A stretch of DNA of 64,000 nt from Bythopirellula sp041737835 (GTDB lineage Bacteria > Planctomycetota > Planctomycetia > Pirellulales > Lacipirellulaceae). Below are positions 44,932 to 53,580 of the stretch, one piece after another. The stretch lies in assembly GCA_041737835.1 (NCBI GenBank), contig JBGSQY010000018.1; one strand, 5' to 3'. The notes under the pieces are model-generated. The model searched no databases, was not told where the DNA came from, and saw nothing but the letters and a program-made list of their open reading frames with translations. How positions within the stretch are numbered: the stretch's first letter is position 1; each line of letters starts with the position of its first letter. Both the position numbers and the translations under genes were made by a program.

Positions 44932-45558
44932 TTATTTCGGTTGTGATGCTTCGGTTATAAAAAACGAACGCACAAACAATGCCAATGCTCCTAAGACCAA
45001 CAATGAGTCGGCGATATTGAAGTTTGGCCAGACCCATTGATCGTTGACTTGAAACAAGATCCAGTCGCGCACCGCATGCACAGTTTCGCCCGCACGATGG
45101 GGATTGAACTGATCCCACGTCATGCCTGGCAAACCAACGCGGTCATAGAAGTTGCCAATCACGCCCCCCATGATGACACCCAAAATGGTGGTGAGCCAGA
45201 AATCTTCGGCGGCGCGAAATTTGAACAACCACGTGGGAATTGCGATCGCGGCTACAATCGAAAAGAAGGCGAAGATCCAAACCTTGCCCTGCCCCATCCC
45301 AAATAAGGCTCCCTCGTTGAGACTCTTTTGAATCCCGATGTGATTCTCCCACAGCCACCACTCATCGCCGTGAAAAAAACTGGGACTGGTAAAGACGGCA
45401 TGCTTGGTCCAGAGATCAAGCGCGAGCCCGGCAACGACCAGACAGCAAAACCACACCACGCGACGTGCAGAAATCGTACGCGATCCAATTTCGATTGCTT
45501 GAGCTTTAGCGGGGGCTCTCATAGCGCGCGTTCCGCCCAATTGATGTGCTTGTTCCAT
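44932..45558 (-). CDS. lspA: Prolipoprotein signal peptidase II
   Basis: About 208 aa. LspA removes the signal peptide of lipoproteins after acylation. Four transmembrane helices are seen. The catalytic Asp pair is in GNFYDRVGL and FNIADSLLVLG. N-terminal side motifs VVAGLALDLWTKH and NEGALFGMG are also conserved in the family. Possible starts are TTG 45597, ATG 45558 and ATG 45522; the first 30 residues are not conserved, so the start is open. The DksA-like gene lies 88 bp or so upstream on the same strand, a common pairing. Confidence 0.93.
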   Translation of the reverse strand: MEQAHQLGGTRAMRAPAKAQAIEIGSRTISARRVVWFCCLVVAGLALDLWTKHAVFTSPSFFHGDEWWLWENHIGIQKSLNEGALFGMGQGKVWIFAFFSIVAAIAIPTWLFKFRAAEDFWLTTILGVIMGGVIGNFYDRVGLPGMTWDQFNPHRAGETVHAVRDWILFQVNDQWVWPNFNIADSLLVLGALALFVRSFFITEASQPK

Positions 45559-45645
45559 AACGCGCACTGTAACGCGTTTCTCGGAACGAGCCAACACGAC
45601 TTCCGCTGCCAGACGATGTAAAACGCAACGACGCCAATTCCCGGT

Positions 45646-46017
45646 TTAGCCCGCCATTTCGCGGGCGTCACGCGTGGAAGCACATTTCACGCACATGGGC
45701 GTATGCGGCAAGGCGTTGAGACGGGCCTTGGGGATCGAGCCATCGCACTCTTCGCAAGTACCATAGGTACCGTTTTCGATCCGCTCGAGAGCACGTTCGA
45801 TCATGCCGAGGGTATCTTCTTCGGTCGCCAGCAAACTCAGCGTAAATTCCTGCTCGAAATTGTCGCTTCCCAGCTCGGCCATATGAATGGGCATTGTCGA
45901 ACTTTCCGAGCCATCGTTATGCAGAGCGGCATCGGTCATGGAAGTAACGTCGTTGCGAAGCCGCGCACGCAGCAACAGCAAACGTTCTTTGTACTGTTTC
46001 AAGTCAGCGGAATTCAT
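45646..46017 (-). CDS. DksA/TraR-type C4 zinc-finger protein
   Basis: 123 aa. N-terminal helical part (KQYKERLLLLRARLRND), then ENGTYGTCEECDGSIPKARL and MCVKCAST, giving the four Cys zinc site. It is shorter than E. coli DksA and lacks the DxxDxA tip, so it is a relative that may not act on RNA polymerase in the same way. Followed by lspA on the minus strand. Confidence 0.85.
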   Translation of the reverse strand: MNSADLKQYKERLLLLRARLRNDVTSMTDAALHNDGSESSTMPIHMAELGSDNFEQEFTLSLLATEEDTLGMIERALERIENGTYGTCEECDGSIPKARLNALPHTPMCVKCASTRDAREMAG

Positions 46018-46523
46018 CTATCGTTCTCCGAAGTAAACCTCTCCCAGCACGCACTCTGCGATTGAGACCAGACCAGTTATTCTAATACGTTCAAAACAAG
46101 GCGTCAAACACTTTGGCAGCGAAACACAATCCCATAAACCCTGTGAAAACAACAACTTACAACAATGGCAACTAGCCTATTCACAGCAATTTAGATTGTC
46201 TCGATCGGCCAGGATTCTCTTCCCGAGTCACATACCTCAGTACGTATCAAGAGCTTATCTGATCGCTCGATTTTCGGGTGAATTCGCGCAGATAAATTCG
46301 CGATTTTCATAGGTCCGTAGTAGCCTAAAGTGTGCTGAGTTGCAGCCAGACACAACCCGCATTAAACTGACACTAAGTTGTTTTACTCTTTATGCTTACC
46401 GTAAATCGGTGAGCCTTTGGCCGATGGTTTTTCGTGCAAGCGTCAAACGCACCGGCATAATTCCCGCACGGCTCCTCCGGTGCTGCCGTTCGAGTTGCGC
46501 GCGGGTCGAATTGCGGAGTACAA
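46018..46523. promoter_or_regulatory. Long divergent spacer upstream of thrC
   Basis: About 500 bp, AT-rich, separating the DksA-like gene from thrC. A near-direct repeat GAATTCGCG / AAATTCGCG occurs at about 46281-46302. No riboswitch or leader peptide with repeated Thr codons was recognised. It must contain both promoters. Confidence 0.4.
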
Positions 46524-47939
46524 GTGGCGACCTCGGTCAAAATCAACACCGATTTGGCATTTCAGCGTTGTGTTTCACCCGCTTGCGGAGCGACATACGA
46601 TGTGGGCGAAGTACGCACATCGTGCGACGACTGCGGGGGGCTGTTAGATGTGGCCTATGAGTGGGACCGCTTGCCCGTCCCCAAGTCGCTGAAGGAATTT
46701 GAAAAGAAGTGGTCACAGCGAAACGAGCCGTTGAGCCGCAGCGGCGTTTGGCGTTTTCACGAGTTGCTGCCGTTCGCACCGCCTGAAAGAGTCGTCACGA
46801 TCGGCGAAGGTCAAACGCCCCTATTACCGTCGAACGGTGTTGCCCAATATGTGGGCGTAAACCCCGGTCAATTGCTACTGCAATACGAAGGAATGAACCC
46901 TTCAGGCAGCTTCAAAGACAATGGCATGACGGCTGCATTCACCCATGCCCATACGATTGGAGCAAAATGGGCCGCATGTGCTTCAACTGGCAACACGAGT
47001 GCTTCACTTGCGCTCTATTGCGGCATGAGTAAGCTGATGGACGCCATCATCTTCATCGGCTCGGGCAAAATCTCTTACGGCAAGCTATCGCAGGCGCTCG
47101 ATTATGGCGCGCTGACGCTGCAAATTGCCGGCGACTTTGACGACGCGATGATGCGCGTGCAACAAGTCAGCCAGAAGATGGGGATCTATCTGGTCAATAG
47201 CGTGAATCCTTTCCGCCTAGAAGGCCAGAAAACGATCATGTACCGCGTGATCGAAAGTCTGAATTGGGAAGTTCCTGACTGGATCGTTGTACCCGGCGGT
47301 AATCTCGGCAATAGTTCGGCGTTCGGAAAAGCCTTCATAGAACTCCACGAGTTGGGATTGATCGACCGTGTGCCTCGGCTGGCGATTATCAATGCCGCCG
47401 GTGCCAATACGCTGCATCAACTCTTCGAAGTTCGCGGCCAGCGGTGGAATGAAGGAAACATCGACACCGAAGCCGCGCAAAATTACTACCACGAACTCGA
47501 CCGCGATCATCGCCGCGCATCGACGATCGCCAGTGCGATTGAGATCAATCGCCCGGTGAATTATCAAAAATGCCTGCGAGCACTCGACTTCTGCGACGGC
47601 GTTGTCCGCGAAGTCACCGACCAACAAATGCTCGATGCCAAGGCGCAAGTAGGTGCGAGTGGTTTGGGTTGCGAACCAGCCAGCGCCGCGAGTGTTGCCG
47701 GCGCGAAGGTTTTACGTGCCGAGGGTGTGATTGCTCCTTCGGATCGTGTCGTTTGCATTCTTACTGGCCATCAGTTGAAAGACCCGACGGCCACGGTCGC
47801 TTATCACACCACCGATCAAGAAGAATTCAATCGCGTGCTGGGAAGCCGAGGTGTCCAACGAGCTGAGTTCGCCAACCGTGCCGTTGCCGTGGCCAACGAC
47901 CTGGATGAGATCGTCCGCGCGATACAATTGAATAGCTAA
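46524..47939 (+). CDS. thrC: Threonine synthase
   Basis: 471 aa. It converts O-phosphohomoserine to threonine with PLP. The PLP lysine is in GSFKDNGMT; glycine-rich phosphate loop GGNLGNSSAFGKA; STGNTSAS. An N-terminal zinc ribbon (CVSPACGATY then CDDCGG) is present, as in archaeal-type and some bacterial threonine synthases. dapB follows 25 bp later, so two aspartate-family steps are grouped. Confidence 0.94.
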   Translation: MATSVKINTDLAFQRCVSPACGATYDVGEVRTSCDDCGGLLDVAYEWDRLPVPKSLKEFEKKWSQRNEPLSRSGVWRFHELLPFAPPERVVTIGEGQTPLLPSNGVAQYVGVNPGQLLLQYEGMNPSGSFKDNGMTAAFTHAHTIGAKWAACASTGNTSASLALYCGMSKLMDAIIFIGSGKISYGKLSQALDYGALTLQIAGDFDDAMMRVQQVSQKMGIYLVNSVNPFRLEGQKTIMYRVIESLNWEVPDWIVVPGGNLGNSSAFGKAFIELHELGLIDRVPRLAIINAAGANTLHQLFEVRGQRWNEGNIDTEAAQNYYHELDRDHRRASTIASAIEINRPVNYQKCLRALDFCDGVVREVTDQQMLDAKAQVGASGLGCEPASAASVAGAKVLRAEGVIAPSDRVVCILTGHQLKDPTATVAYHTTDQEEFNRVLGSRGVQRAEFANRAVAVANDLDEIVRAIQLNS

Positions 47940-47964
47940 TATTGTGATACAAGGAAGGCACATC

Positions 47965-48753
47965 ATGAAAATCGCTGTACACGGTGCCGCGGGACGAATG
48001 GGACAGCGCGTTATCGCTGTGGCCAGCAAGGATAGTCGCTACCAAATCGTGGCCGCGCTGGAATCCGCAACTCACCCTGCCCTAGGCCAAGATGCCGGAC
48101 TGCTTGCTGGCGTTGGTCAAATTCGTATTCCACTGTCTGTGGTTGGCGAATCCGACGCCGATGTGGTCATTGATTTCTCGGTCCCTGATGCTGCAATCGC
48201 TGCCGTGACTCATTGCTTGGAATTCAAGAAACCGATGGTGATTGCGACGACTGGCTTCGATGCCAACCAGGATGAGTTCATCCGGCAATCGGCGACGAAG
48301 ATTCCCATCGTCTGGGCCCCGAGCATGAGCACTTCGGTGAACTTACTGATGAAGCTCACCGAAGTCGCGGCGAAGTCTTTATCCAAGTTGCCCTCGGGCG
48401 TGGACGTCGAAATCATCGAACGCCATCACCGTTTTAAAGAAGATGCGCCCAGCGGCACGGCCTTGCGGTTTGGCAGCATCGTGTCCGAAGCGATGGGCCA
48501 ATCGTCGCACATCCACGGCCGTTCGGGTCGACCTGGCCAACGGCCGCGTAACGAAATCGGTTACCACGCGTTGCGCACAGGTGACAATCCCGGTGAGCAC
48601 ACGATCGTGTTTGGCATGTTGGGCGAGACGATTGAGCTGACCGTCGCGGCCTCCAATCGCGATTGCTACGCCCAAGGGGCCTTACTCGCCGCCGATTGGG
48701 TGGTCGACAAGAAACCCGGACTTTACGGCATGAACGATGTCTTGGGTTTGTAA
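47965..48753 (+). CDS. dapB: 4-hydroxy-tetrahydrodipicolinate reductase
   Basis: 262 aa from ATG 47965 with AAGGAAGG upstream. NAD(P) motif VHGAAGRMGQRV at the N-terminus; catalytic EIIERHHRFKEDAPSGTA (His-His and Lys) near residue 150. It makes tetrahydrodipicolinate for lysine and peptidoglycan. Downstream of thrC. Confidence 0.96.
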   Translation: MKIAVHGAAGRMGQRVIAVASKDSRYQIVAALESATHPALGQDAGLLAGVGQIRIPLSVVGESDADVVIDFSVPDAAIAAVTHCLEFKKPMVIATTGFDANQDEFIRQSATKIPIVWAPSMSTSVNLLMKLTEVAAKSLSKLPSGVDVEIIERHHRFKEDAPSGTALRFGSIVSEAMGQSSHIHGRSGRPGQRPRNEIGYHALRTGDNPGEHTIVFGMLGETIELTVAASNRDCYAQGALLAADWVVDKKPGLYGMNDVLGL

Positions 48754-48768
48754 GTTGCCTGTAGCCAG

Positions 48769-48802
48769 TTGTCAGTTGCAGTTAACCGCGAACAACTGAC
48801 AA
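48769..48802. repeat. Inverted repeat TTGTCAGTTG / CAACTGACAA
   Basis: Perfect 10-bp arms at 48769-48778 and 48793-48802 between dapB and the small unknown gene. A short palindromic repeat; no T-run, so termination is doubtful. Confidence 0.55.
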
Positions 48803-48812
48803 AGGACCAATC

Positions 48813-49190
48813 ATGGCCAAATGTGACGAAGGATATCTCTGCGACGTTTGCGGCCAGGATGTCGCCACGCTCACCGACAGCGATCTTTATTTGCGCTATA
48901 TCGTGGGGATGCTCGATCCCGAGGTCCTCCACACGACGCCGGAGCGGCATATCCGCTGCAATCCCGAGTTGGCGCAATACATCGTCGCCGATGATTTTGA
49001 ACCCATTTTTCGCGACGGACCGTTCGACAAGCGCAATCTCGACCCCGAGTTCGTGCGGCAGCAGGAAGAATTGCTCACCCGGGGGTGGCGACGACTTAAA
49101 GAAATCGTCACGCTCGACATCCCGATCATCGCGTATCCACTCCCCGCAGTACTGGCCAAAATCAAAGAGCGTTCGCCCGGATTCAGCTGA
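48813..49190 (+). CDS. Small conserved-looking protein of unknown function
   Basis: 125 aa starting MAKCDEGYLCDVCGQDVATL. Two or more Cys in CDEGYLCDVCG could bind a metal. Features are ESDL-like acidic stretches, RYIVGMLDPEVLHTTPERHI and a basic helical C-terminus. ATG 48813 is preceded by AAAGGACCAATC. I do not recognise the family. Its codon usage matches its neighbours, and it lies 59 bp after dapB, so it may be cotranscribed with it. Confidence 0.7.
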   Translation: MAKCDEGYLCDVCGQDVATLTDSDLYLRYIVGMLDPEVLHTTPERHIRCNPELAQYIVADDFEPIFRDGPFDKRNLDPEFVRQQEELLTRGWRRLKEIVTLDIPIIAYPLPAVLAKIKERSPGFS

Positions 49191-49253
49191 ACGCTCCGTC
49201 TTTCGGCGGCAATTCATATTGCTGCTGGCGGCAATGGCTTCCATAATCTCCGC

Positions 49254-50714
49254 ATGTCCTCCACCGAAACCACAGCCGAAGCCGTCACCGAACATCTCGA
49301 CACGTCCGCCCTGCCCACACTGTATGCGGACAAAAGCTTTTGGGGGATGACGGTCACCCAGTTTCTGGGGGCGTTCAACGACAATCTGTTCAAGCAACTG
49401 GTTTTGTTGTTGTCGATCACGGGCGTGGATGAGGCGCTGAAGAGCGAAGCGGCCGACAATCAGTGGCTCCCAATGTTTATGTTTGCCGTCCCGTTTCTGC
49501 TCTTCACCGGATATGCAGGCTACCTTGCCGACAAGCACAGCAAGCGATCAATCGTTGTGTGGGCCAAGGTTGCCGAAATCGTGGCGATGGGTTTGGGTGG
49601 CATTGCTTTCACAATGTATGGCAGTAGCAAAAGCATGTGGCCGATGTACGCGGTGCTTTTCTTTATGGCCGCCCAGAGTGCGTTTTTCGGTCCTGCCAAG
49701 TATGGCATCCTGCCAGAGATGCTCCGCGATCGCGACTTACCGCGTGCAAATGGTTTCATGCTTATGACGACGTTTCTGGCAATTATTTTCGGGACCGCCG
49801 TGGCAGGGCTTCTCTTGGCAGATCATCGATCCCCGGAACAACTCGCAGTAGCAGCCGAACTTCCTGAGGCCGAGCGTGTTGCCGCTGATCGACAACGGGT
49901 CGCTGGCCAACTGTGGATGGGTTCCATCGCCTGCATTGGCATCGCCGTGGTAGGCACGTTGACATCACTCCTTGTGAGACGAGTTCCTGTTGCCAATCCC
50001 GAGCTAAAATTCACACCCGAAGCCCTCACAGTTCCCAAGGACATGATCCAATTGCTAAGGGCTGATCGGCCACTGATGATGGCGCTCATCGTCTCGAGCG
50101 GGTTTTGGCTCTTGGCGGGCCTTGTTCCCCCCGCCGTTAACTCATTGGGAAAGCTCGTCTTGCAAGTTGGTGACGACAACACGAGTTATATGAGTGCCAT
50201 GATCGGCGTCGGGATCGCAGTCGGCTGCGTGATCGGGGGCATCGTTTCGCGTGGACGTGTCGATTTTCGCTTGCTACGGGTGGGGAGCATCGGCATGCTT
50301 GTCACATTGGCACTCGTTGCGATCCCAGCAAGCGGTGACATAGCAAACCTTAAAGATGCAGCAGGAAAGCTGACACGACTTCCTGGCTTGGGCGAGAGCG
50401 ATCAATGGTTGGGCTTTTGGGGTAGCATGCCCATGTTTCTCGTCATGGGCGCATTCACGGGCTTGTTCGCCGTGCCATTGCAGGTATTTATGCAGTCCCG
50501 TCCACCTGATGACAAGAAAGGCCGAATGATCGCCGTAATGAACCAAGCCAACTGGATTGGCATCTTGCTCGCCGTGGCAATCTACTGGGGTCTGACAAAG
50601 ATCATCGAATGGCAAGACTGGCCGCGGTCGATTTGCTTTTTGTTTATCGCAGTTCTTATGCTGCCGATCGCCCTGTTTTATCATCCCAAAAATGAGATGC
50701 TGAGCGATCAATAG
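49254..50714 (+). CDS. MFS transporter, LplT-like
   Basis: 486 aa with about 12 hydrophobic segments. The early motif FWGMTVTQFLGAFNDNLFKQ is that of the lysophospholipid transporter LplT and the transporter half of LplT-acyltransferase fusions. The loop AGYLADKHSKRSIVVWAKV fits the MFS motif. If it behaves as LplT, it would flip lysophospholipids inward for re-acylation. The PlsC-like enzymes in this window might be related, but there is no direct link. Convergent with the HMA lipoprotein gene. Confidence 0.8.
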   Translation: MSSTETTAEAVTEHLDTSALPTLYADKSFWGMTVTQFLGAFNDNLFKQLVLLLSITGVDEALKSEAADNQWLPMFMFAVPFLLFTGYAGYLADKHSKRSIVVWAKVAEIVAMGLGGIAFTMYGSSKSMWPMYAVLFFMAAQSAFFGPAKYGILPEMLRDRDLPRANGFMLMTTFLAIIFGTAVAGLLLADHRSPEQLAVAAELPEAERVAADRQRVAGQLWMGSIACIGIAVVGTLTSLLVRRVPVANPELKFTPEALTVPKDMIQLLRADRPLMMALIVSSGFWLLAGLVPPAVNSLGKLVLQVGDDNTSYMSAMIGVGIAVGCVIGGIVSRGRVDFRLLRVGSIGMLVTLALVAIPASGDIANLKDAAGKLTRLPGLGESDQWLGFWGSMPMFLVMGAFTGLFAVPLQVFMQSRPPDDKKGRMIAVMNQANWIGILLAVAIYWGLTKIIEWQDWPRSICFLFIAVLMLPIALFYHPKNEMLSDQ

Positions 50715-50722
50715 CGAGCCGC

Positions 50723-51136
50723 TCAACCATCCGCCGGCTTGGGAGCATCCGGTGACGCAGGTGCCTTGGGTTCTGCCGCTGGCTTTTCGGGAGCAGCGAC
50801 GAGCTTCGCTTCAGTAAATTGCTTGTCCAGCAGTGCTGCTAAGGCGTCGTCCGAGCTAAAGGCTTTTTCATCAATAGCTACCGTCGCAATCTTCTTGGGA
50901 AAATCGACAACGACTTCCTTTGCTCCCGGTTGAGCAGCCAAAGTTTCGCGGACCGCCTTGGCACATGACTCCTCGCACATCATGTCGGGAACTTCAAACT
51001 GCACGGTCGGCGCGCCAGCGACATTAAAGGCGACGGCCGTTGCTGCGGGCCTTGTCGCATCGGTGGTTGCGACGTTGCTATCAGCACAGCCAACCACAGT
51101 TACAATCAGCAAAACGATAGCCAATCGAGTAGTCAT
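50723..51136 (-). CDS. Lipoprotein with heavy-metal-associated domain
   Basis: 137 aa. Signal peptide with lipobox VVGC (Cys17). An HMA-like domain follows: VPDMMCEESCAKAVRETL, then VVDFPKKIATVAID. The metal-binding pair is C54-x3-C58 rather than the usual CxxC. The C-terminus is Pro/Ala-rich. Probably a periplasm-facing metal-binding lipoprotein. It follows thiC by 32 bp on the same strand. Confidence 0.8.
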   Translation of the reverse strand: MTTRLAIVLLIVTVVGCADSNVATTDATRPAATAVAFNVAGAPTVQFEVPDMMCEESCAKAVRETLAAQPGAKEVVVDFPKKIATVAIDEKAFSSDDALAALLDKQFTEAKLVAAPEKPAAEPKAPASPDAPKPADG

Positions 51137-51168
51137 TATATTTTCCTACTTATCTTTTTGAATAATTA

Positions 51169-52527
51169 TCAACCTTGGCTCGAATCACCCACAGCCACTA
51201 CCGGTAATTCTAGCTTACCTTCGGCGGCCATGGCCCGGATGTCTTCGGTGATCTTCATCGAGCAGTATTTCGGCCCGCACATGCTGCAGAAATGAGCGCT
51301 CTTGAACGTGTCTTGGGGCAACGTTTGATCGTGGTAAGCACGAGCCGTTTCGGGGTCGAGCGACAAACGGAATTGCTCGTCCCAATCGAAGGCAAACCGT
51401 GCGCGCGACAGGGCATCGTCTCGATCGCGAGCCCCAGGACGCTTGCGGGCGATATCGGCAGCGTGGGCGGCGATCTTGTAGGCGATCAAACCTTGCTTGA
51501 CGTCTTCGCGTTCGGGAAGTCCCAAATGCTCTTTGGGGGTCACGTAGCACAACATTGCGGCCCCGGCCCAACCAGCAAGCGCACCGCCAATGCAACTCGT
51601 GATGTGGTCGTAACCAGGAGCGAAGTCGGTCACCAGCGGACCTAACACATAGAACGGCGCGCCTTGGCAAACTTCGATCTGCCGGTCGACGTTCATTTTG
51701 ACTTCGTCCATGGGAATATGCCCGGGACCTTCGACCATCACCTGTGTGCCACGTTCCCAACCACGCTTCGTGAGTTCACCGAGCACGTCGAGTTCAGCGA
51801 ATTGCGCGTCGTCGCTGGCATCGGCCAACGAACCAGGCCGCAAGCCATCGCCCAAGCTCCACGTGACATCGTACTGTCGCATGATGTCGCACAGGTCATC
51901 AAACGCTTCGTACAGCGGATTCTGCTTACGATGAGACATCATCCATTTAGCAATGAGCGAGCCACCCCGGCTGACGATGCCAGTTACGCGGCCCATGGTC
52001 ATATGCAAATGCTCGAGTTTCACGCCGCAATGGATCGTCATGTAGTCGACGCCCTGCTTGGCCTGATGCTCGACCATGTCAAGAAAATGCTGCGGACGCA
52101 TCTCTTCGATGTCGCCGCCTAACTCCTCGAGCATTTGATAAATGGGCACCGTGCCGATGGGCACAGGGGAAGCATCGATGATCGACTTGCGAATCATGTC
52201 GATGTTCTTGCCCGTGGAAAGATCCATCACGGTGTCAGCACCATAGTGAACGGCCGTGTGCAGCTTTTCGAGCTCGCCGTCTTGATCGCTCGTCACGGCC
52301 GAGTTGCCGATGTTGGCGTTCACTTTACACGTGGCGGCGATGCCGATGCACATCGGTTCGAGCCGGCCCTCCAAATGAATGCGATTGGCCGGGATCACCA
52401 TGCGACCCACGGCGACTTCCTCGCGGACCGTATTTGCTTCGAGCTTTTCGCGCTGGGCGACGAACTCCATTTCAGGGGTGATAGTTCCGGCTCTGGCATG
52501 CTCCAACTGGGTGATCGGCTCTGACAT
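51169..52527 (-). CDS. thiC: Phosphomethylpyrimidine synthase
   Basis: About 452 aa from ATG 52527 (MSEPITQLEHARAGTITPEM); an in-frame ATG at 52590 is an alternative. Radical SAM enzyme that converts AIR to HMP-phosphate for thiamine. Conserved segments: NANIGNSAVTSD, MDLSTGKNID, PVPIGTVPIYQ, EGPGHIPMDEV and the C-terminal cluster motif CSMCGPKYC. No TPP riboswitch is recognisable upstream. Confidence 0.95.
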   Translation of the reverse strand: MSEPITQLEHARAGTITPEMEFVAQREKLEANTVREEVAVGRMVIPANRIHLEGRLEPMCIGIAATCKVNANIGNSAVTSDQDGELEKLHTAVHYGADTVMDLSTGKNIDMIRKSIIDASPVPIGTVPIYQMLEELGGDIEEMRPQHFLDMVEHQAKQGVDYMTIHCGVKLEHLHMTMGRVTGIVSRGGSLIAKWMMSHRKQNPLYEAFDDLCDIMRQYDVTWSLGDGLRPGSLADASDDAQFAELDVLGELTKRGWERGTQVMVEGPGHIPMDEVKMNVDRQIEVCQGAPFYVLGPLVTDFAPGYDHITSCIGGALAGWAGAAMLCYVTPKEHLGLPEREDVKQGLIAYKIAAHAADIARKRPGARDRDDALSRARFAFDWDEQFRLSLDPETARAYHDQTLPQDTFKSAHFCSMCGPKYCSMKITEDIRAMAAEGKLELPVVAVGDSSQG

Positions 52528-52600
52528 CTCTTGAGGAATTCCTCTCCCTGAGCCGCCAAATCGCCTCGACGATCCGGCGAACATTTGCAATGGAAAGTCA

Positions 52601-52625
52601 AACAGCCCATGAACTTGGGGCTGTT
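52601..52625 (-). promoter_or_regulatory. Hairpin in the thiC leader
   Basis: AACAGCCC (52601-52608) pairs with GGGCTGTT (52618-52625), a perfect 8-bp stem about 75 bases upstream of thiC. On the minus strand it is followed by TGACTTT. It may be an attenuator or a chance stem. The conserved CUGAGA and ACC elements of a TPP riboswitch are not seen around it. Confidence 0.4.
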
Positions 52626-52789
52626 AGCAATTGTTCATCCTATCGCTCGGGCCGCGCTTGTCAATCTAGCGAGGTCACGTGAACTCGGGAGAATAATTAC
52701 AGTTTATTCACGACGATTTATGCGGTTGCCCTCCGCTGGCAGATAGCGACAATCGCGGGAACACGTTTCGCTCTCCGCATTGAATCGGC

Positions 52790-53476
52790 ATGACCACTTC
52801 CCGCACCATTGCCATCGGCGATATTCACGGTTGCCGTGAACCCTTTGAACGCTTGCTGGCAGCGCTCTCGCTTCAAACCGAGGATACGCTCGTCATTCTC
52901 GGTGATGTTGTCGACCGTGGACCCGATAGCCGCGGCGTGATTGAACGCTTGCTTCAGCTCCAGGATGAATGCCAGCTGATTTGCATTTCGGGCAATCACG
53001 AAGAAATGTTACTCGACTCGGTCGACAACAAGATGCCGCTGCAAGATTGGCTGAGCCACGGTGGCGACGAAACGCTCGATTCCTATGGCAAGGGTTGGGC
53101 GGCATCGCGGCTGCCGCCAGAACATATCGAATTCTTACGATCATGGGGCGACTATTTTGAAACCCCCTCGCATTTTTACGCCCACGGAAACTATCTCGCG
53201 CGCAAACCGCTCGACCAACAGCCGTGGTACGAGATGCGTTGGGAGTCGCTCCGCAATTTTCGCCCCGGCATGCATTGCTCGGGAAAGACCGCCGTGTTGG
53301 GCCACACTTCCGATAAGCAAGGCGCGATTCTCAATCTGGGCCATTTAATCTGCATCGACACCTACGCCCACGGCGGCGGTTGGCTCACGGCGCTGGAAGC
53401 CGAAACCGGCAAAGTGTGGCAAACGAATCTTCGTGGCGAGTCCCGTGAAGGTAAACTGCCTCCGCCACGATGGTAA
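52790..53476 (+). CDS. PP1-like metallophosphoesterase (protein Ser/Thr phosphatase)
   Basis: 228 aa. Motifs in order: GDIHGCREPF, GDVVDRGPDSRG, SGNHEEML, then HTSDK and the C-terminal DTYAHGGGWL. This is the bacterial PrpA/PP1-like group, two-metal enzymes that dephosphorylate proteins or nucleotides. The length is typical. Convergent with recA, with a shared terminator between them. Confidence 0.9.
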   Translation: MTTSRTIAIGDIHGCREPFERLLAALSLQTEDTLVILGDVVDRGPDSRGVIERLLQLQDECQLICISGNHEEMLLDSVDNKMPLQDWLSHGGDETLDSYGKGWAASRLPPEHIEFLRSWGDYFETPSHFYAHGNYLARKPLDQQPWYEMRWESLRNFRPGMHCSGKTAVLGHTSDKQGAILNLGHLICIDTYAHGGGWLTALEAETGKVWQTNLRGESREGKLPPPRW

Positions 53477-53486
53477 TAGCACAAAA

Positions 53487-53514
53487 AAACCCGGGGAGAC
53501 TGCTCCCCGGGTTT
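53487..53514. terminator. Bidirectional intrinsic terminator between the phosphatase and recA
   Basis: AAACCCGGGGAG-ACTG-CTCCCCGGGTTT, a perfect 12-bp stem. The minus strand reads into seven T's, so it is a strong terminator for recA, 67 bp past its stop. The plus strand reads GGGTTTCC, weaker but possible for the phosphatase gene. Confidence 0.88.
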
Positions 53515-53580
53515 CCTCTGTCGTCACACCATCAACCTTCGGTGTGTCACTCAACCGTTGTCACCCGGTTTTGTGCGTTC

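Noticed and set aside
44855..45040. Small plus-strand gene before lspA
   Set aside because: Half of it is antisense to lspA, and its AGGAG lies only 2 bases from the ATG.
52528..52720. TPP riboswitch before thiC
   Set aside because: The conserved thi-box strings (CTGAGA and the later ACC/GGA region) were not found on the minus strand.
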